64,000 bases of DNA from positions 11,429-75,428 of the forward strand of contig NZ_CALUCN010000013.1 in NCBI RefSeq assembly GCF_943914565.1, read 5' to 3'. The notes beneath the pieces were generated by a model. That model saw only the letters and a list, made by a program, of their open reading frames with translations, did not search any database and was not told the DNA's origin. The translations under genes were made by a program, and so were the position numbers. This document shows positions 24,611 through 33,506 of the stretch, in pieces; position 1 is the stretch's first letter, and every line of letters begins with the position of its first letter. Origin of the DNA: an uncultured Tessaracoccus sp. (GTDB lineage Bacteria; Actinomycetota; Actinomycetes; Propionibacteriales; Propionibacteriaceae).

Positions 24611-25825
24611 ATGGACCACGCGTCCATGCGCAGCAGCAACCTCTCGGTCGTGCTGCGGCAGCTCCGCCACGGCGAGCGCCGGTCGCGCGCGCAGCTCGCG
24701 ACGGCCACGCGGCTGTCCAAGGCGTCGATCACGAGCCTCGTCGCCGAGCTCACGGCGCGGGGCCTCGTGCGTGAGGGCGAGGTGGAGCGGCGCGGCACGA
24801 TCGGCCGGCCGGGCACGTGCGTCGAGCTCGACGGCTCGATGATCTGGGGCATCGGCCTCGAGATCAACGTCGAGTACCTCGCGGTCACGGTCGTGGACCT
24901 CACCGGGGCGATCCTGGACGAGTCATCGCGGACCCTCGCGGCCGCGGACACGACGCCCGAGGTCGTCCTGGACCAGTGCGCCGCCATGCTGAACGCGGTC
25001 CTCGGCCGTGCGAGCAGGAGCGACGTGCAGGTGGCCGGGATCGTCGTCGCGCCGCCCGGCATCATCGACCACGAGACGGGCACCGTGCGGTTCGCCCCGA
25101 GCCTCGGCTGGCGCGACGTGCCGCTCGCGGCGCTGCTCTCCCAGCGGCTGCGCGCGCCGGACGTGCCCCTGCAGCTGGAGAACGACGCGAAACTCGCCGC
25201 GCTCGCGTCGTTCGCGACACTCACCGACCGCGACGACGTGCGCGACCTCGTGCACATCACCGGCGACGTCGGTGTGGGCGCCGGCATCATCGCCGACGGC
25301 CACCTCATGCGCGGCTGGTCCGGGTTCTCGGGCGAGGTCGGCCACATGCTCTACGTCCACGACGGCCCCCCGTGCCCGTGCGGGCGCAACGGGTGCTGGG
25401 AGCTCTACGTCGGCGTCAACGCGCTGCTCGCGGCCGTCCCCGACGACGACCCGGCCAACGACCTCTCCCTGCCGTTCCCCGAGCGGTTGCAGGCGTTGCG
25501 CGACCGTCTCGACGGCGGGGACGACGCCCTCGCCGCGGCCCTGCGGGACGTCGAGAAGGCGCTGGCCCGCGGCCTCACGGTCGTCGTGGACTTCCTCAAC
25601 CCGCGCAGGCTCGTGCTGGGCGGGTACTTCGCCTGGTTCCCCGAGGTCCTCGCCGGTGTCGAGGAGGCGCTCGAGGCCAGGCGCATGGACGTCGGCATGC
25701 ACGTCGAGGTGACCCTGAGCCCGAAGGGCTTCGTCGCGGCGCCGCTGGGTGGTGCGCTGCTGGCGCTCGACCGGGTCTTCGCGGACCCGACGGTGGCCGC
25801 CGAGCGGCCGCACGTCACGAATTGA
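24611..25825 (+). CDS. ROK-family transcriptional regulator
   Basis: A 404-aa NagC/XylR-type regulator, presumably a repressor of the adjacent disaccharide operon. The N-terminal winged helix (MRSSNLSVVLRQLRHGERRS, RAQLATATRLSKASITSLVAEL) precedes a ROK sugar-kinase-like fold with LENDAKLAAL, GVGAGIIADGHLMRGWSGFSGEVGH and the zinc motif CPCGRNGCWE. An earlier ATG at 24566 lies in the loop of a terminator hairpin, so a start at 24611 (MDHASMRSSN) or 24626 is more likely; none has a clear ribosome-binding site. The ligand is probably an amino sugar or the disaccharide (inference). Confidence 0.88.
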   Translation: MDHASMRSSNLSVVLRQLRHGERRSRAQLATATRLSKASITSLVAELTARGLVREGEVERRGTIGRPGTCVELDGSMIWGIGLEINVEYLAVTVVDLTGAILDESSRTLAAADTTPEVVLDQCAAMLNAVLGRASRSDVQVAGIVVAPPGIIDHETGTVRFAPSLGWRDVPLAALLSQRLRAPDVPLQLENDAKLAALASFATLTDRDDVRDLVHITGDVGVGAGIIADGHLMRGWSGFSGEVGHMLYVHDGPPCPCGRNGCWELYVGVNALLAAVPDDDPANDLSLPFPERLQALRDRLDGGDDALAAALRDVEKALARGLTVVVDFLNPRRLVLGGYFAWFPEVLAGVEEALEARRMDVGMHVEVTLSPKGFVAAPLGGALLALDRVFADPTVAAERPHVTN

Positions 25826-25843
25826 GCACAAAGTCGGCCCCGA

Positions 25844-25853
25844 CGTTGCAACG
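25844..25853. promoter_or_regulatory. Palindrome CGTTGCAACG before the phosphorylase operon
   Basis: A perfect 10-bp palindrome in the 101-bp AT-richer gap between the ROK gene and the GH112 gene. It overlaps a possible -35 (TTGCAA, 25846-25851). A TAATAA box lies at 25893-25898. It is a candidate ROK operator. Confidence 0.4.
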
Positions 25854-25926
25854 ATGATGGTGATGTGACACCATTCATTCAGGACGTGAACGTAATAAGT
25901 GATCGTCGATGACGCGAGGAGTGCCG

Positions 25927-28113
25927 ATGAAGGCAGTACCGACCACCGAAGGTCGCCTGACCATGCCAATCCAGACCGGGATGGACGACGAGGTTCGCGA
26001 GATCCTCGCCCGGCTGGGCGCCGACGCCGTGCGGAACTCCGACGGCACCGAGTTGCCCGACCTCGTCCACGAGCTCGCCACCAAGGTCTACTCGACCTAC
26101 TTCGTGGGGCGAGGGGACAACCCGTGGGTCGAGCAGCACCCCGAGGCCAGGACCCGCATCTACCTGATGAGCGAGCGCACGCCCGCGCCGGCCGACGGCG
26201 AGCTCGACGTGCCGCTCATGACCGGCTGGTTCGCCGACCAGTTCGCGCCCGACACCGAGTGCGACCTCGCCAAGCGGTGGCAGTGCATCGACCGCACCAG
26301 CGGCGAGGTGCTCGACCCCGCGGACTGGGAGCTCGTCGACGAGCGCACGGTCCGCGTGCGCACCGCCCGGGCGGGCCACGTCTACACCGTGAACTTCCTC
26401 GCGGTGCAGCAGTGGGACCCGACGCAGATGTACAACTACATCACCAACGGCTGGGAGTCCGACCCGACGCGTGAGAAGGAGGCGCCGTTCGACGTGCGCC
26501 ACGACGCGACGTGGGCCCACGTCAAGGAGAGCCTCGCCGACTGGCTCGAGTCGCACCCCGAGGTCGACGTCGTCCGGTTCACCACGTTCTTCTACCACTT
26601 CACCCTGGCCTACGGCCCGGACGCGAAGGAGCGCTTCGTCGACTGGTTCGGCTACTCGGCCTCGGTCTCGGAGGCCGCGCTCGACGCGTTCGAGGAGCGG
26701 ATGGGCTACGCGCTCACCGCGGAGGACTTCGTCGACGAGGGCTACTACAACTCGCCGTTCCGCCCGCCGAGGAAGGCGTTCCGTGACTGGATCAACTTCC
26801 AGCACGAGTTCGTGACCGGCCGGGTGCGGGAGCTCGTCGAGCGCGTCCACGCCGCCGGCAAGGAAGCGATGATGTTCCTGGGTGACAACTGGATCGGCAC
26901 CGAGCCCTACGGCCCCCACTTCGCGAGCACCGGGCTCGACGCCGTGGTGGGCTCCGTCGGCTCCGGCGCCACCTGCCGCATGATCGCCGACATCCCCGGC
27001 GTGCGCTACACCGAGGGTCGGTTCCTGCCGTATTTCTTCCCCGACGTCTTCCGGCCCGGCGGCGACCCCGTCGGTGAGGCGAACGAGTCCTGGGTCACGG
27101 CCCGGCGTGCGATCGTGCGCCACCCGCTCGACCGGATGGGCTACGGCGGCTACCTGAGCCTCGCGCTCGAGCACCCCGACTTCGTCGCGCGGGTCGAGGA
27201 GATCGTCGCGGAGTTCCGCACGCTCCACGAGCGCAGCGCCGGCGAGCTGCCGTCGACGGCGGGGATCCGCGTCGCGGTGCTGAATGCCTGGGGCAAGCTG
27301 CGCACGTGGCAGACCCACATGGTCGCCCACGCGCTGCACTACCGGCAGGCCTACTCCTACCTGGGCGTCGTCGAGGCCCTCTCCGGGCTGCCGTTCGACG
27401 TCGAATTCATCGACTTCGACGACGTCCTGGGCGGTGCGCTCGACCGCGTGGACGTGCTCGTCAACGTCGGCCAGATCGGCACGGCGTTCTCCGGCGGCGA
27501 CGCCTGGCTGGACGCCGACCTCGTCGCGGCCGTCAACGGATTCGTCGCGCGCGGCGGTGGGTTCATCGGTGTCGGTGACCCCTCTGCCGTCGCGCGTCAG
27601 GGCAGGACCTTCCAGCTCGCGGACATCCTCGGGGTGGACCGCGAACTGGGCTGGGGCCTGTCCACCAACCGCCCGCTGCCGATGGTGGAGGACCACTTCA
27701 TCACCGCCGACCTCCCCGAGTCGTTCGACGTCGGTGAGGGCACGTCGGACGTCGTCGTCGTCGACGGCGCCACCGAGGTGCTGCGGGCCCACGACGCCCA
27801 GGTCCTCGCATCCGCGCACGCGTTCGGTGCGGGGCGTGGCGTCTACTTCGCCGGACTGCCGTACAGCCTGGCGAACTCCCGTCTGCTGCACCGTGCGATC
27901 CACTGGGCCGCCGGGCGCGAGGCCGACTGGGGAGTGTGGACGGCTGAGGACCCGAGGGTCGAGGTCGCCCACTACGAGCGTGGTGGTCAGCTGCTGGTGT
28001 TCAACAACGCCGACGAAGCGGTCTCCACCACCGTGGGGGGTCCGGACGGTCACGCATGGACCGTTGACGTCCCGGCAATGGCCTACGCATGGCTCGACAT
28101 CACTACACTGTGA
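25927..28113 (+). CDS. GH112 galacto-N-biose / lacto-N-biose phosphorylase
   Basis: Cytosolic enzyme that splits Gal-beta-1,3-GalNAc or Gal-beta-1,3-GlcNAc with phosphate into alpha-galactose-1-phosphate and the N-acetylhexosamine. The 728-aa length is normal for GH112. Recognisable family segments are VYTVNFLAVQQWDPTQMYNY, VVRFTTFFYHFTLAYG, the catalytic-acid region MMFLGDNWIGTEPYG (Asp near residue 320, corresponding to the acid Asp of the bifidobacterial enzyme), TEGRFLPYFFPDVFRPGGDP and the C-terminal beta domain (GVWTAEDPRVEVAHYERGGQ). There is no signal peptide, so substrate is imported. Start ATG 25927 has GAGGAG 5 nt upstream; ATG 25909 lacks one. It leads the ABC and sugar-phosphate genes as one operon. 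Preference for GNB or LNB cannot be decided by eye. Confidence 0.93.
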   Translation: MKAVPTTEGRLTMPIQTGMDDEVREILARLGADAVRNSDGTELPDLVHELATKVYSTYFVGRGDNPWVEQHPEARTRIYLMSERTPAPADGELDVPLMTGWFADQFAPDTECDLAKRWQCIDRTSGEVLDPADWELVDERTVRVRTARAGHVYTVNFLAVQQWDPTQMYNYITNGWESDPTREKEAPFDVRHDATWAHVKESLADWLESHPEVDVVRFTTFFYHFTLAYGPDAKERFVDWFGYSASVSEAALDAFEERMGYALTAEDFVDEGYYNSPFRPPRKAFRDWINFQHEFVTGRVRELVERVHAAGKEAMMFLGDNWIGTEPYGPHFASTGLDAVVGSVGSGATCRMIADIPGVRYTEGRFLPYFFPDVFRPGGDPVGEANESWVTARRAIVRHPLDRMGYGGYLSLALEHPDFVARVEEIVAEFRTLHERSAGELPSTAGIRVAVLNAWGKLRTWQTHMVAHALHYRQAYSYLGVVEALSGLPFDVEFIDFDDVLGGALDRVDVLVNVGQIGTAFSGGDAWLDADLVAAVNGFVARGGGFIGVGDPSAVARQGRTFQLADILGVDRELGWGLSTNRPLPMVEDHFITADLPESFDVGEGTSDVVVVDGATEVLRAHDAQVLASAHAFGAGRGVYFAGLPYSLANSRLLHRAIHWAAGREADWGVWTAEDPRVEVAHYERGGQLLVFNNADEAVSTTVGGPDGHAWTVDVPAMAYAWLDITTL

Positions 28114-28139
28114 ATTACCATTCAAGGAAGAAGGAACCA

Positions 28140-29459
28140 ATGAAGATTCGCACCCTGGTCGCGACGGCGGCCGTCCTCGCACTCGGCCTCGCCGGGTGCT
28201 CCGGAGGCGGCGACGCGAGTACGTCCCCCAAGGATTCCGGCGATGCCTCGGCCCCGTCCGAGCCGGTGACGATCACCTACACGCACCGTCTTCCAGACGG
28301 TGAGGGCATGACCAAGGTCGCCGACATCGTCAAGAAGTGGAACGACGAGAACCCGAACATCCAGGTCAAGGCGACGAAGTTCGACGGCCAGGCCGGTGAG
28401 ATGGTCAAGCGGCTCGACACCGACATCAAGGCCGGCAAGGGTCCCTGCCTGGCGCAGGTCGGCTACGCCGAGGTTCCCTCCCTGTTCTCGAAGGGGCTCC
28501 TCGTCGACGTGACCGGCGAGGTCGAGAAGTACGCCGACCACTTCGGTGAGGGCGGCATCGGCCTCATGCACGTCGGCGACGTCGGCGTCGGCCTCCCGCA
28601 GGACACCGGCCCGCTCGTCTACTACTACAACAAGGCCGAGTTCGAGAAGCTGGGCCTCAAGGTCCCGACCACCGCCGACGAGCTGCTGCAGACCGCCAAG
28701 GACGCGGCGGCCAAGGGCAAGTACGTCATCGACTTCCAGTCCGACGAGGCCCAGGCCCAGCTGTCCGCGCTCGCGGCGGCCGCTGGCGCGCAGTGGTACA
28801 AGGCCGAGAACGACGCCTGGACCGTCGACGTCACCAGCAAGGAGACCCAGAAGGTCACCGACTTCTGGCAGGCCGCGCTCGACGCCAAGGCGGCGCTGGT
28901 CGAGCCCCGCTGGGGTGACGGCTTCAAGCAGGCCCTGGTCAGCCAGAAGCTCATCGGCACCATCGGTGCCGCGTGGGAGGCCCCGCTGCTCTCCGGCGAC
29001 ATGGCCGGCACGCCCAACGACGGCCAGTGGCAGGTCGTGCAGCTGCCGAAGTTCGGCGACGAGGCCATGAGTGGTCCCGACGGCGGCTCCGGTGTCGCGG
29101 TCATGAAGGGCTGCGAGCACCCGGCCGAGGCCATGCAGTTCAACGACTGGTTCAACACCCAGATCGACGACCTCGCCACCCAGGGTCTCGTCGTGGCCGC
29201 CAAGGGCGACGTGAAGACCCCCGAGGACGTCGCGAAGTTCTACGGTGGTCAGGAGGTCATGAAGGAGCTGGCCAAGGCCAACGAGATCATGAACCCGGAC
29301 TTCGGCTACATCCCGACCTGGCCGGCCGTGGCCGACCCGATGTCGAAGGGTGCGGCGGCCGCGGGTTCCGGCTCGGGCAAGGTCGCGGCGATCTTCGAGG
29401 GCGCGCAGAAGGAGTCCCTGAAGTCGCTCAAGGAAGCCGGCATGCCGGTCAACGAGTGA
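28140..29459 (+). CDS. Sugar ABC transporter substrate-binding lipoprotein
   Basis: A 439-aa family-1 extracellular binding protein. Lipobox LGLAGC gives Cys20, followed by a Ser/Gly/Asp-rich linker. The mature domain shows the usual fold cues: ITYTHRLPDGEGMTKVADIV, QDTGPLVYYYNKAEFEKLGL, and GIGAAWEAPLL ... GGSGVAVMKGCEHPAEA. It lies 26 bp after the GH112 gene with a strong AAGGAAGAAGGA site, so expression should be high. By context it captures the Gal-beta-1,3-HexNAc disaccharide, as the equivalent GltA protein does in bifidobacteria. Confidence 0.92.
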   Translation: MKIRTLVATAAVLALGLAGCSGGGDASTSPKDSGDASAPSEPVTITYTHRLPDGEGMTKVADIVKKWNDENPNIQVKATKFDGQAGEMVKRLDTDIKAGKGPCLAQVGYAEVPSLFSKGLLVDVTGEVEKYADHFGEGGIGLMHVGDVGVGLPQDTGPLVYYYNKAEFEKLGLKVPTTADELLQTAKDAAAKGKYVIDFQSDEAQAQLSALAAAAGAQWYKAENDAWTVDVTSKETQKVTDFWQAALDAKAALVEPRWGDGFKQALVSQKLIGTIGAAWEAPLLSGDMAGTPNDGQWQVVQLPKFGDEAMSGPDGGSGVAVMKGCEHPAEAMQFNDWFNTQIDDLATQGLVVAAKGDVKTPEDVAKFYGGQEVMKELAKANEIMNPDFGYIPTWPAVADPMSKGAAAAGSGSGKVAAIFEGAQKESLKSLKEAGMPVNE

Positions 29460-29486
29460 TCTGAACGACGAGGGAAGGGGAAGACC

Positions 29487-30425
29487 ATGACAGTTCAGGC
29501 AGCGCGTCGACCACGGCGGGTCCACGCCCAGCAACGTCGCGAGGCAATGGCAGGAATGGGGTTCGTCGCGCCGTTCGCGCTCCTGTTCATCCTGGTCTTC
29601 CTCGTCCCGATCATCGTCTCCGTCTACAACTCGTTCTTCCGTGAGGTCTCCTCCGGGGGCGGGTTGTACGGCGGCGGCGACCTCGTGCAGCAGTTCGTCG
29701 GACTTCAGAACTACGTGGAGATCGCCACGAAGGCGCCGTTCTGGCGCGGCATGGGCCGCGTGCTGCTGTTCGGCGTCGTGCAGGTGCCGGTGATGATCCT
29801 GTTGGCGCTGGGCCTGGCCCTGCTGCTCGACTCCCTGATGGTGAAGCGGGTGGCCGGGTTCCGGCTCGGCTACTTCCTGCCCTACGCCGTCCCCGGCATC
29901 GTCGCGGCGCTGGTGTGGACGTACATGTACAACCCGCAGTTCTCGCCGATCAACCAGCTGCTCTCACCGCTCGGGGTCTCGGTGAACTTCTTCGACCCCA
30001 ACATCATCCTGTGGTCCATGGCGAACATGACGACGTGGACGTTCACGGGCTACAACATGCTCATCTTCCTGGCCGCGTTGCAGTCGATCCCGCACGAGCT
30101 CTACGAGGCCGCGCGCATCGACGGCGCGTCGGGCTGGCAGATCGTGCGCAAGATCAAGGTGCCGATGGTGCGCAACGCCGCGCTGCTGGCGGTCCTGCTC
30201 TCGATCATCGGCACGGTCCAGCTGTTCAACGAACCGACCGTCCTGTTCGCCGTCAACCGCTGGATGGGCGCCGACTACACGCCGATGATGATGGCGTACA
30301 ACACGATGATGGGCGAGCTCTCGCCGTCCGGGGCCGGACCGGCGTCGGCGATCTCGGTCCTCATGGCGATCATCGCGGGCGTGCTCGCGGCGATCTACGC
30401 ACTCGTGCAAAGGAAGGCTGACTGA
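29487..30425 (+). CDS. Sugar ABC transporter permease 1 (MalF type)
   Basis: A 312-aa inner-membrane subunit of a CUT1-type importer with six main hydrophobic segments. The EAA loop that docks the ATPase is LYEAARIDGASGWQIVRKIK. Its stop overlaps the ATG of the second permease (TGATG). The N-terminus is basic and cytoplasmic. No ATPase gene is present in the operon, so energy presumably comes from a shared MsiK-like ATPase encoded elsewhere. Confidence 0.93.
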   Translation: MTVQAARRPRRVHAQQRREAMAGMGFVAPFALLFILVFLVPIIVSVYNSFFREVSSGGGLYGGGDLVQQFVGLQNYVEIATKAPFWRGMGRVLLFGVVQVPVMILLALGLALLLDSLMVKRVAGFRLGYFLPYAVPGIVAALVWTYMYNPQFSPINQLLSPLGVSVNFFDPNIILWSMANMTTWTFTGYNMLIFLAALQSIPHELYEAARIDGASGWQIVRKIKVPMVRNAALLAVLLSIIGTVQLFNEPTVLFAVNRWMGADYTPMMMAYNTMMGELSPSGAGPASAISVLMAIIAGVLAAIYALVQRKAD

Positions 30426-31282
30426 TGCGCGACGACATCCCCCGCTCCCTGCGGCCCAAGCCGCTGGCCAGGATCATCACGATCCTCGTGCTCGTCGTGG
30501 TGCTGCTCTACATGCTGGGCCCCATCTACTGGCTCATCGTCGCGTCGACGAAGTCCAACGTGGACATCGTCGCCAGCAACGGCTGGTGGTTCGCCAACAA
30601 CAACGTCGCGCAGAACTACACCAACCTGATGGGCTGGACCAACGGCCTGTTCTGGCGCTGGGTCGGCAACTCGATCCTCTACTCGACGCTGGCCGGCGTG
30701 CTCGGCACGCTGCTGTCCGTGATGGCGGGCTACGGGCTCGTGAAGTTCCGCTTCCGCGGCCGCAACGCGATCCAGCTCGCGATCCTGGGCGGGCTGCTCA
30801 TGCCCGTCGCGCTGCTCACGGTGCCGCTGTACATGGTGCTGAACTCGCTCGGCCTCACCAACACGATGTGGGCCGTCATCATCCCGTGTGCGGTGAGCCC
30901 GTTCGGTGTCTTCCTGGGCCGCGTGTACGCGGACTCCTCGGTGCCCGACGAGGTGCTGGAGTCGGCGCGCATGGACGGCGCGGGCGAGCTGCGCATCTTC
31001 TTCACGATCGTGGTGCGGCTGCTGGCCCCGGCGATGGTCACCATCTTCCTGTTCATCTTCGTGGCGACGTGGAACAACTTCCTCCTGCCGCTCATGACCC
31101 TGAGCTCGCCGGAGATCAAGCCGGTCACCCTCGGCCTCTACGGCATGATGAGCTACTACAACCCGCAGTACGGTGCCGTGCTGCAGGGTGCGCTGCTCGG
31201 CGTGATCCCGCTCGTCATCCTCTTCCTCGCTCTCCAGAAGTACTGGCAGTCGGGTCTGGCTGCCGGAGCCGTGAAAGGTTGA
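30425..31282 (+). CDS. Sugar ABC transporter permease 2 (MalG type)
   Basis: A 285-aa partner permease. Hydrophobic segments begin at IITILVLVVVLLYMLGPIYWLIV. The EAA-like loop reads VLESARMDGAGELRIFFTIV, with Ser replacing the first Ala. It ends KYWQSGLAAGAVKG, typical of MalG-type permeases. ATG 30425 overlaps the previous stop by one base. The next gene follows after 20 bp. Confidence 0.93.
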   Translation: MRDDIPRSLRPKPLARIITILVLVVVLLYMLGPIYWLIVASTKSNVDIVASNGWWFANNNVAQNYTNLMGWTNGLFWRWVGNSILYSTLAGVLGTLLSVMAGYGLVKFRFRGRNAIQLAILGGLLMPVALLTVPLYMVLNSLGLTNTMWAVIIPCAVSPFGVFLGRVYADSSVPDEVLESARMDGAGELRIFFTIVVRLLAPAMVTIFLFIFVATWNNFLLPLMTLSSPEIKPVTLGLYGMMSYYNPQYGAVLQGALLGVIPLVILFLALQKYWQSGLAAGAVKG

Positions 31283-31302
31283 TCCCACGTGGAGGTACAA
31301 GC

Positions 31303-32718
31303 ATGATCAAGTTCGGTACTGGCGGCTGGCGCGCGATCATCGGCGACGGGTTCACCCGGGCCAACGTCGAGCGTCTGGCCCAGGCCCTGTCGATGCGGAT
31401 GCACGAGGAGGGCGTCGCCGAACGTGGCCTCGTGGTCACCTACGACCGCCGCTTCCTCTCCGACTCCGCTGCGTGGTGGGCCGTGCAGGTCTTCGTCGCC
31501 AACGACGTGCCCGTGACCCTCATCGGGCGCCCGGTGCCCACGCCCATGGGCATGTGGACCGTGCGCAACAAGGGCTGCGCCTACGGCATCGCCGTCACCG
31601 CGTCGCACAACCCGGCGCTGTACAACGGCATCAAGGTGTTCACCGAGGGCGGCCGTGACGCGGAGATCGAGATCACCGACGCCATCGCTGAGCGCTGCAA
31701 CGCACTCGAGGAGTCGGAGATCCGTCGCGTCGAGCTCGAGGAAGCCAGGCGCTCCGAGCTCGTCACCGTCCAGAAGTCGATCAACTGGTACCTCGACGCG
31801 ATCATGGAGGGCCTGGACCTCGAGACGATCCGGCACGCCCACCTGAAGATCGTGCTGGACCCGATGTTCGGCGTCGCCCAGACGAGCCTGCAGACGATCC
31901 TGCTCACCGCGCGCTGCGAGGTCGAGCTCATCAACGAGCGGCACGACCCGCTGTTCGGCGGCCGCATGCCGTCGCCGGCAGCCGGCACGATCGAGCCGTT
32001 GCGCAACGCCGTGCTCGAGCGCGAGGCCGACATCGGCATCGCGACCGACGGCGACGCCGACCGGCTCGGCATCATCGACGACAAGGGCAACTACCTCACG
32101 CCCAACCAGGTGCTCGTGCTGCTGTACGAGTACCTCGTGACGAAGAAGGGCTGGACCGGCCCCGCGGTGCGCAACATGTCGACCACTCACCTGCTCGACC
32201 GCGTCGCCGAGGCGCACGGCCAGCAGTGCTACGAGGTCCCCGTCGGCTTCAAGTGGATCTCGGCCAAGATGGCGGAGACCGACGCCGTGATCGGCGGCGA
32301 GTCCTCCGGCGGCCTGACCGTGCGGGGCCACATCCCGGGCAAGGACGGCATCCACGCCGGCAGCCTGCTCGTCGAGGCCGTCGCCGCGTCGGGCAAGAAG
32401 CTCTCCGAGATGTACGCCGACATCGTCGAGCGCTACGGCGAGCTCGTGATGGTCGAGGCTGCCTACCCGTTCACCGCGGGACGCAAGGAGGCGCTGCAGC
32501 AGCGGATCTTCGTCGACAAGGACCTGCCGACGTTCTCCGAACCCGTCGAGCGGACCAACTGGGAGGACGGCTGCAAGGTGTACTTCACCAACGGGGGCTG
32601 GGTGACCATCCGGTTCTCCGGCACCGAGCCCCTGCTGCGCGTCTTCGCCGAAATGCCCACCGAAGCAGAAGCCAATGCGATCGCCGAGGCGGTCGCCGAC
32701 CACTTGGAGTTGCGATGA
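31303..32718 (+). CDS. Phosphohexomutase (alpha-D-phosphohexomutase superfamily)
   Basis: A 471-aa enzyme interconverting hexose-1- and hexose-6-phosphates. All four signature loops are intact: catalytic serine TASHNP (Ser101), metal loop DGDADR (Asp249/251/253), sugar loop GGESSGG (331-337) and phosphate loop RFSGTEP (437-443). The operon position suggests a role in metabolising galactose-1-phosphate-derived glucose-1-phosphate or an N-acetylhexosamine-1-phosphate; the sequence does not decide among Glc, Man and GlcNAc forms. ATG 31303 has GGAGGT 6 nt upstream. Its stop overlaps the start of the nucleotidyltransferase gene (ATGA). Confidence 0.9.
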   Translation: MIKFGTGGWRAIIGDGFTRANVERLAQALSMRMHEEGVAERGLVVTYDRRFLSDSAAWWAVQVFVANDVPVTLIGRPVPTPMGMWTVRNKGCAYGIAVTASHNPALYNGIKVFTEGGRDAEIEITDAIAERCNALEESEIRRVELEEARRSELVTVQKSINWYLDAIMEGLDLETIRHAHLKIVLDPMFGVAQTSLQTILLTARCEVELINERHDPLFGGRMPSPAAGTIEPLRNAVLEREADIGIATDGDADRLGIIDDKGNYLTPNQVLVLLYEYLVTKKGWTGPAVRNMSTTHLLDRVAEAHGQQCYEVPVGFKWISAKMAETDAVIGGESSGGLTVRGHIPGKDGIHAGSLLVEAVAASGKKLSEMYADIVERYGELVMVEAAYPFTAGRKEALQQRIFVDKDLPTFSEPVERTNWEDGCKVYFTNGGWVTIRFSGTEPLLRVFAEMPTEAEANAIAEAVADHLELR

Positions 32719-33506
32719 TCACCACTGCAGTCGTGCTGGCCCGCGGGCTCGGCACCAGGATGCGCGCCGAGGGCGGTTCCGGGCTCACGCCCGAGCAGGT
32801 CGCCGCGGCGTCGCGCGGACACAAGGCGCTCATGCCGCTGGGCGACCACTGCCTGATCGACTACTCGCTGAGCGCGCTGGCCGACGCCGGCATCCGTCGC
32901 GTCGTGCTCGTCGTCGCGCCCGAGCACGAGGACTTCACCGCACACGTGGAGGAGCTCGCGCCCGAGCGGCTCACGATCGAGTTCGCCGTGCAGGAGGAGC
33001 CCCTCGGCACCGCCAACGCGGTCGCCGCCGCGGAGTCGGTCGTCGGCGACGAGCCGTGCCTCGTCGTGAACGGCGACAACCTCTACCCGGTGGACGGGCT
33101 GCGCAAGCTCACCGAGGCGAAGGGCCACGCCCTGCTGGGCTTCGACCGGCAGGCCATGGTCGAGCAGAGCAACATCCCGGCCGACCGCATCGCGGCGTTC
33201 GCCCTCGTCGAGGCACGCGACGGCGTGCTCGTCGACATCCTGGAGAAGCCGAGCGAAGACGTCGTCGCCGAGGCGGGGGAGCACGCGCTGGTGAGCATGA
33301 ACTGCTTCGCGTTCACGCCCGCGATCTTCGCGGCCTGTCGCGAGGTCAAGCCCTCCGCCCGTGGCGAGTACGAGATCGTCGACGCCGTGCGCGCGCTGGA
33401 CCACGTCGAGGTGATCCCGGTCGCCAGCGGCGTGCTGGATCTGTCGCGTCGCGACGACGTGGCCGCCGTCGAGGCGCTGCTGGCCGACATGGACGTCCGT
33501 CCGTGA
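32715..33506 (+). CDS. Sugar-phosphate nucleotidyltransferase
   Basis: A 263-aa NTP-transferase of the GT-A-like fold. The nucleotide loop is VVLARGLGTRMR, with Ala-Arg where many relatives have Ala-Ala/Gly. An inserted stretch (GLTPEQVAAASRGHKALMPL) supplies the conserved Lys. Further family marks are EPLGTANAVAAAE and the metal-binding VVNGDNLYP. It probably couples UTP (or another NTP) to the galactose- or HexNAc-1-phosphate formed by neighbours, replacing the unrelated LnpC/GalT type enzyme of other GNB pathways (inference). It overlaps both neighbours by 4 bp. Confidence 0.82.
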   Translation: MITTAVVLARGLGTRMRAEGGSGLTPEQVAAASRGHKALMPLGDHCLIDYSLSALADAGIRRVVLVVAPEHEDFTAHVEELAPERLTIEFAVQEEPLGTANAVAAAESVVGDEPCLVVNGDNLYPVDGLRKLTEAKGHALLGFDRQAMVEQSNIPADRIAAFALVEARDGVLVDILEKPSEDVVAEAGEHALVSMNCFAFTPAIFAACREVKPSARGEYEIVDAVRALDHVEVIPVASGVLDLSRRDDVAAVEALLADMDVRP

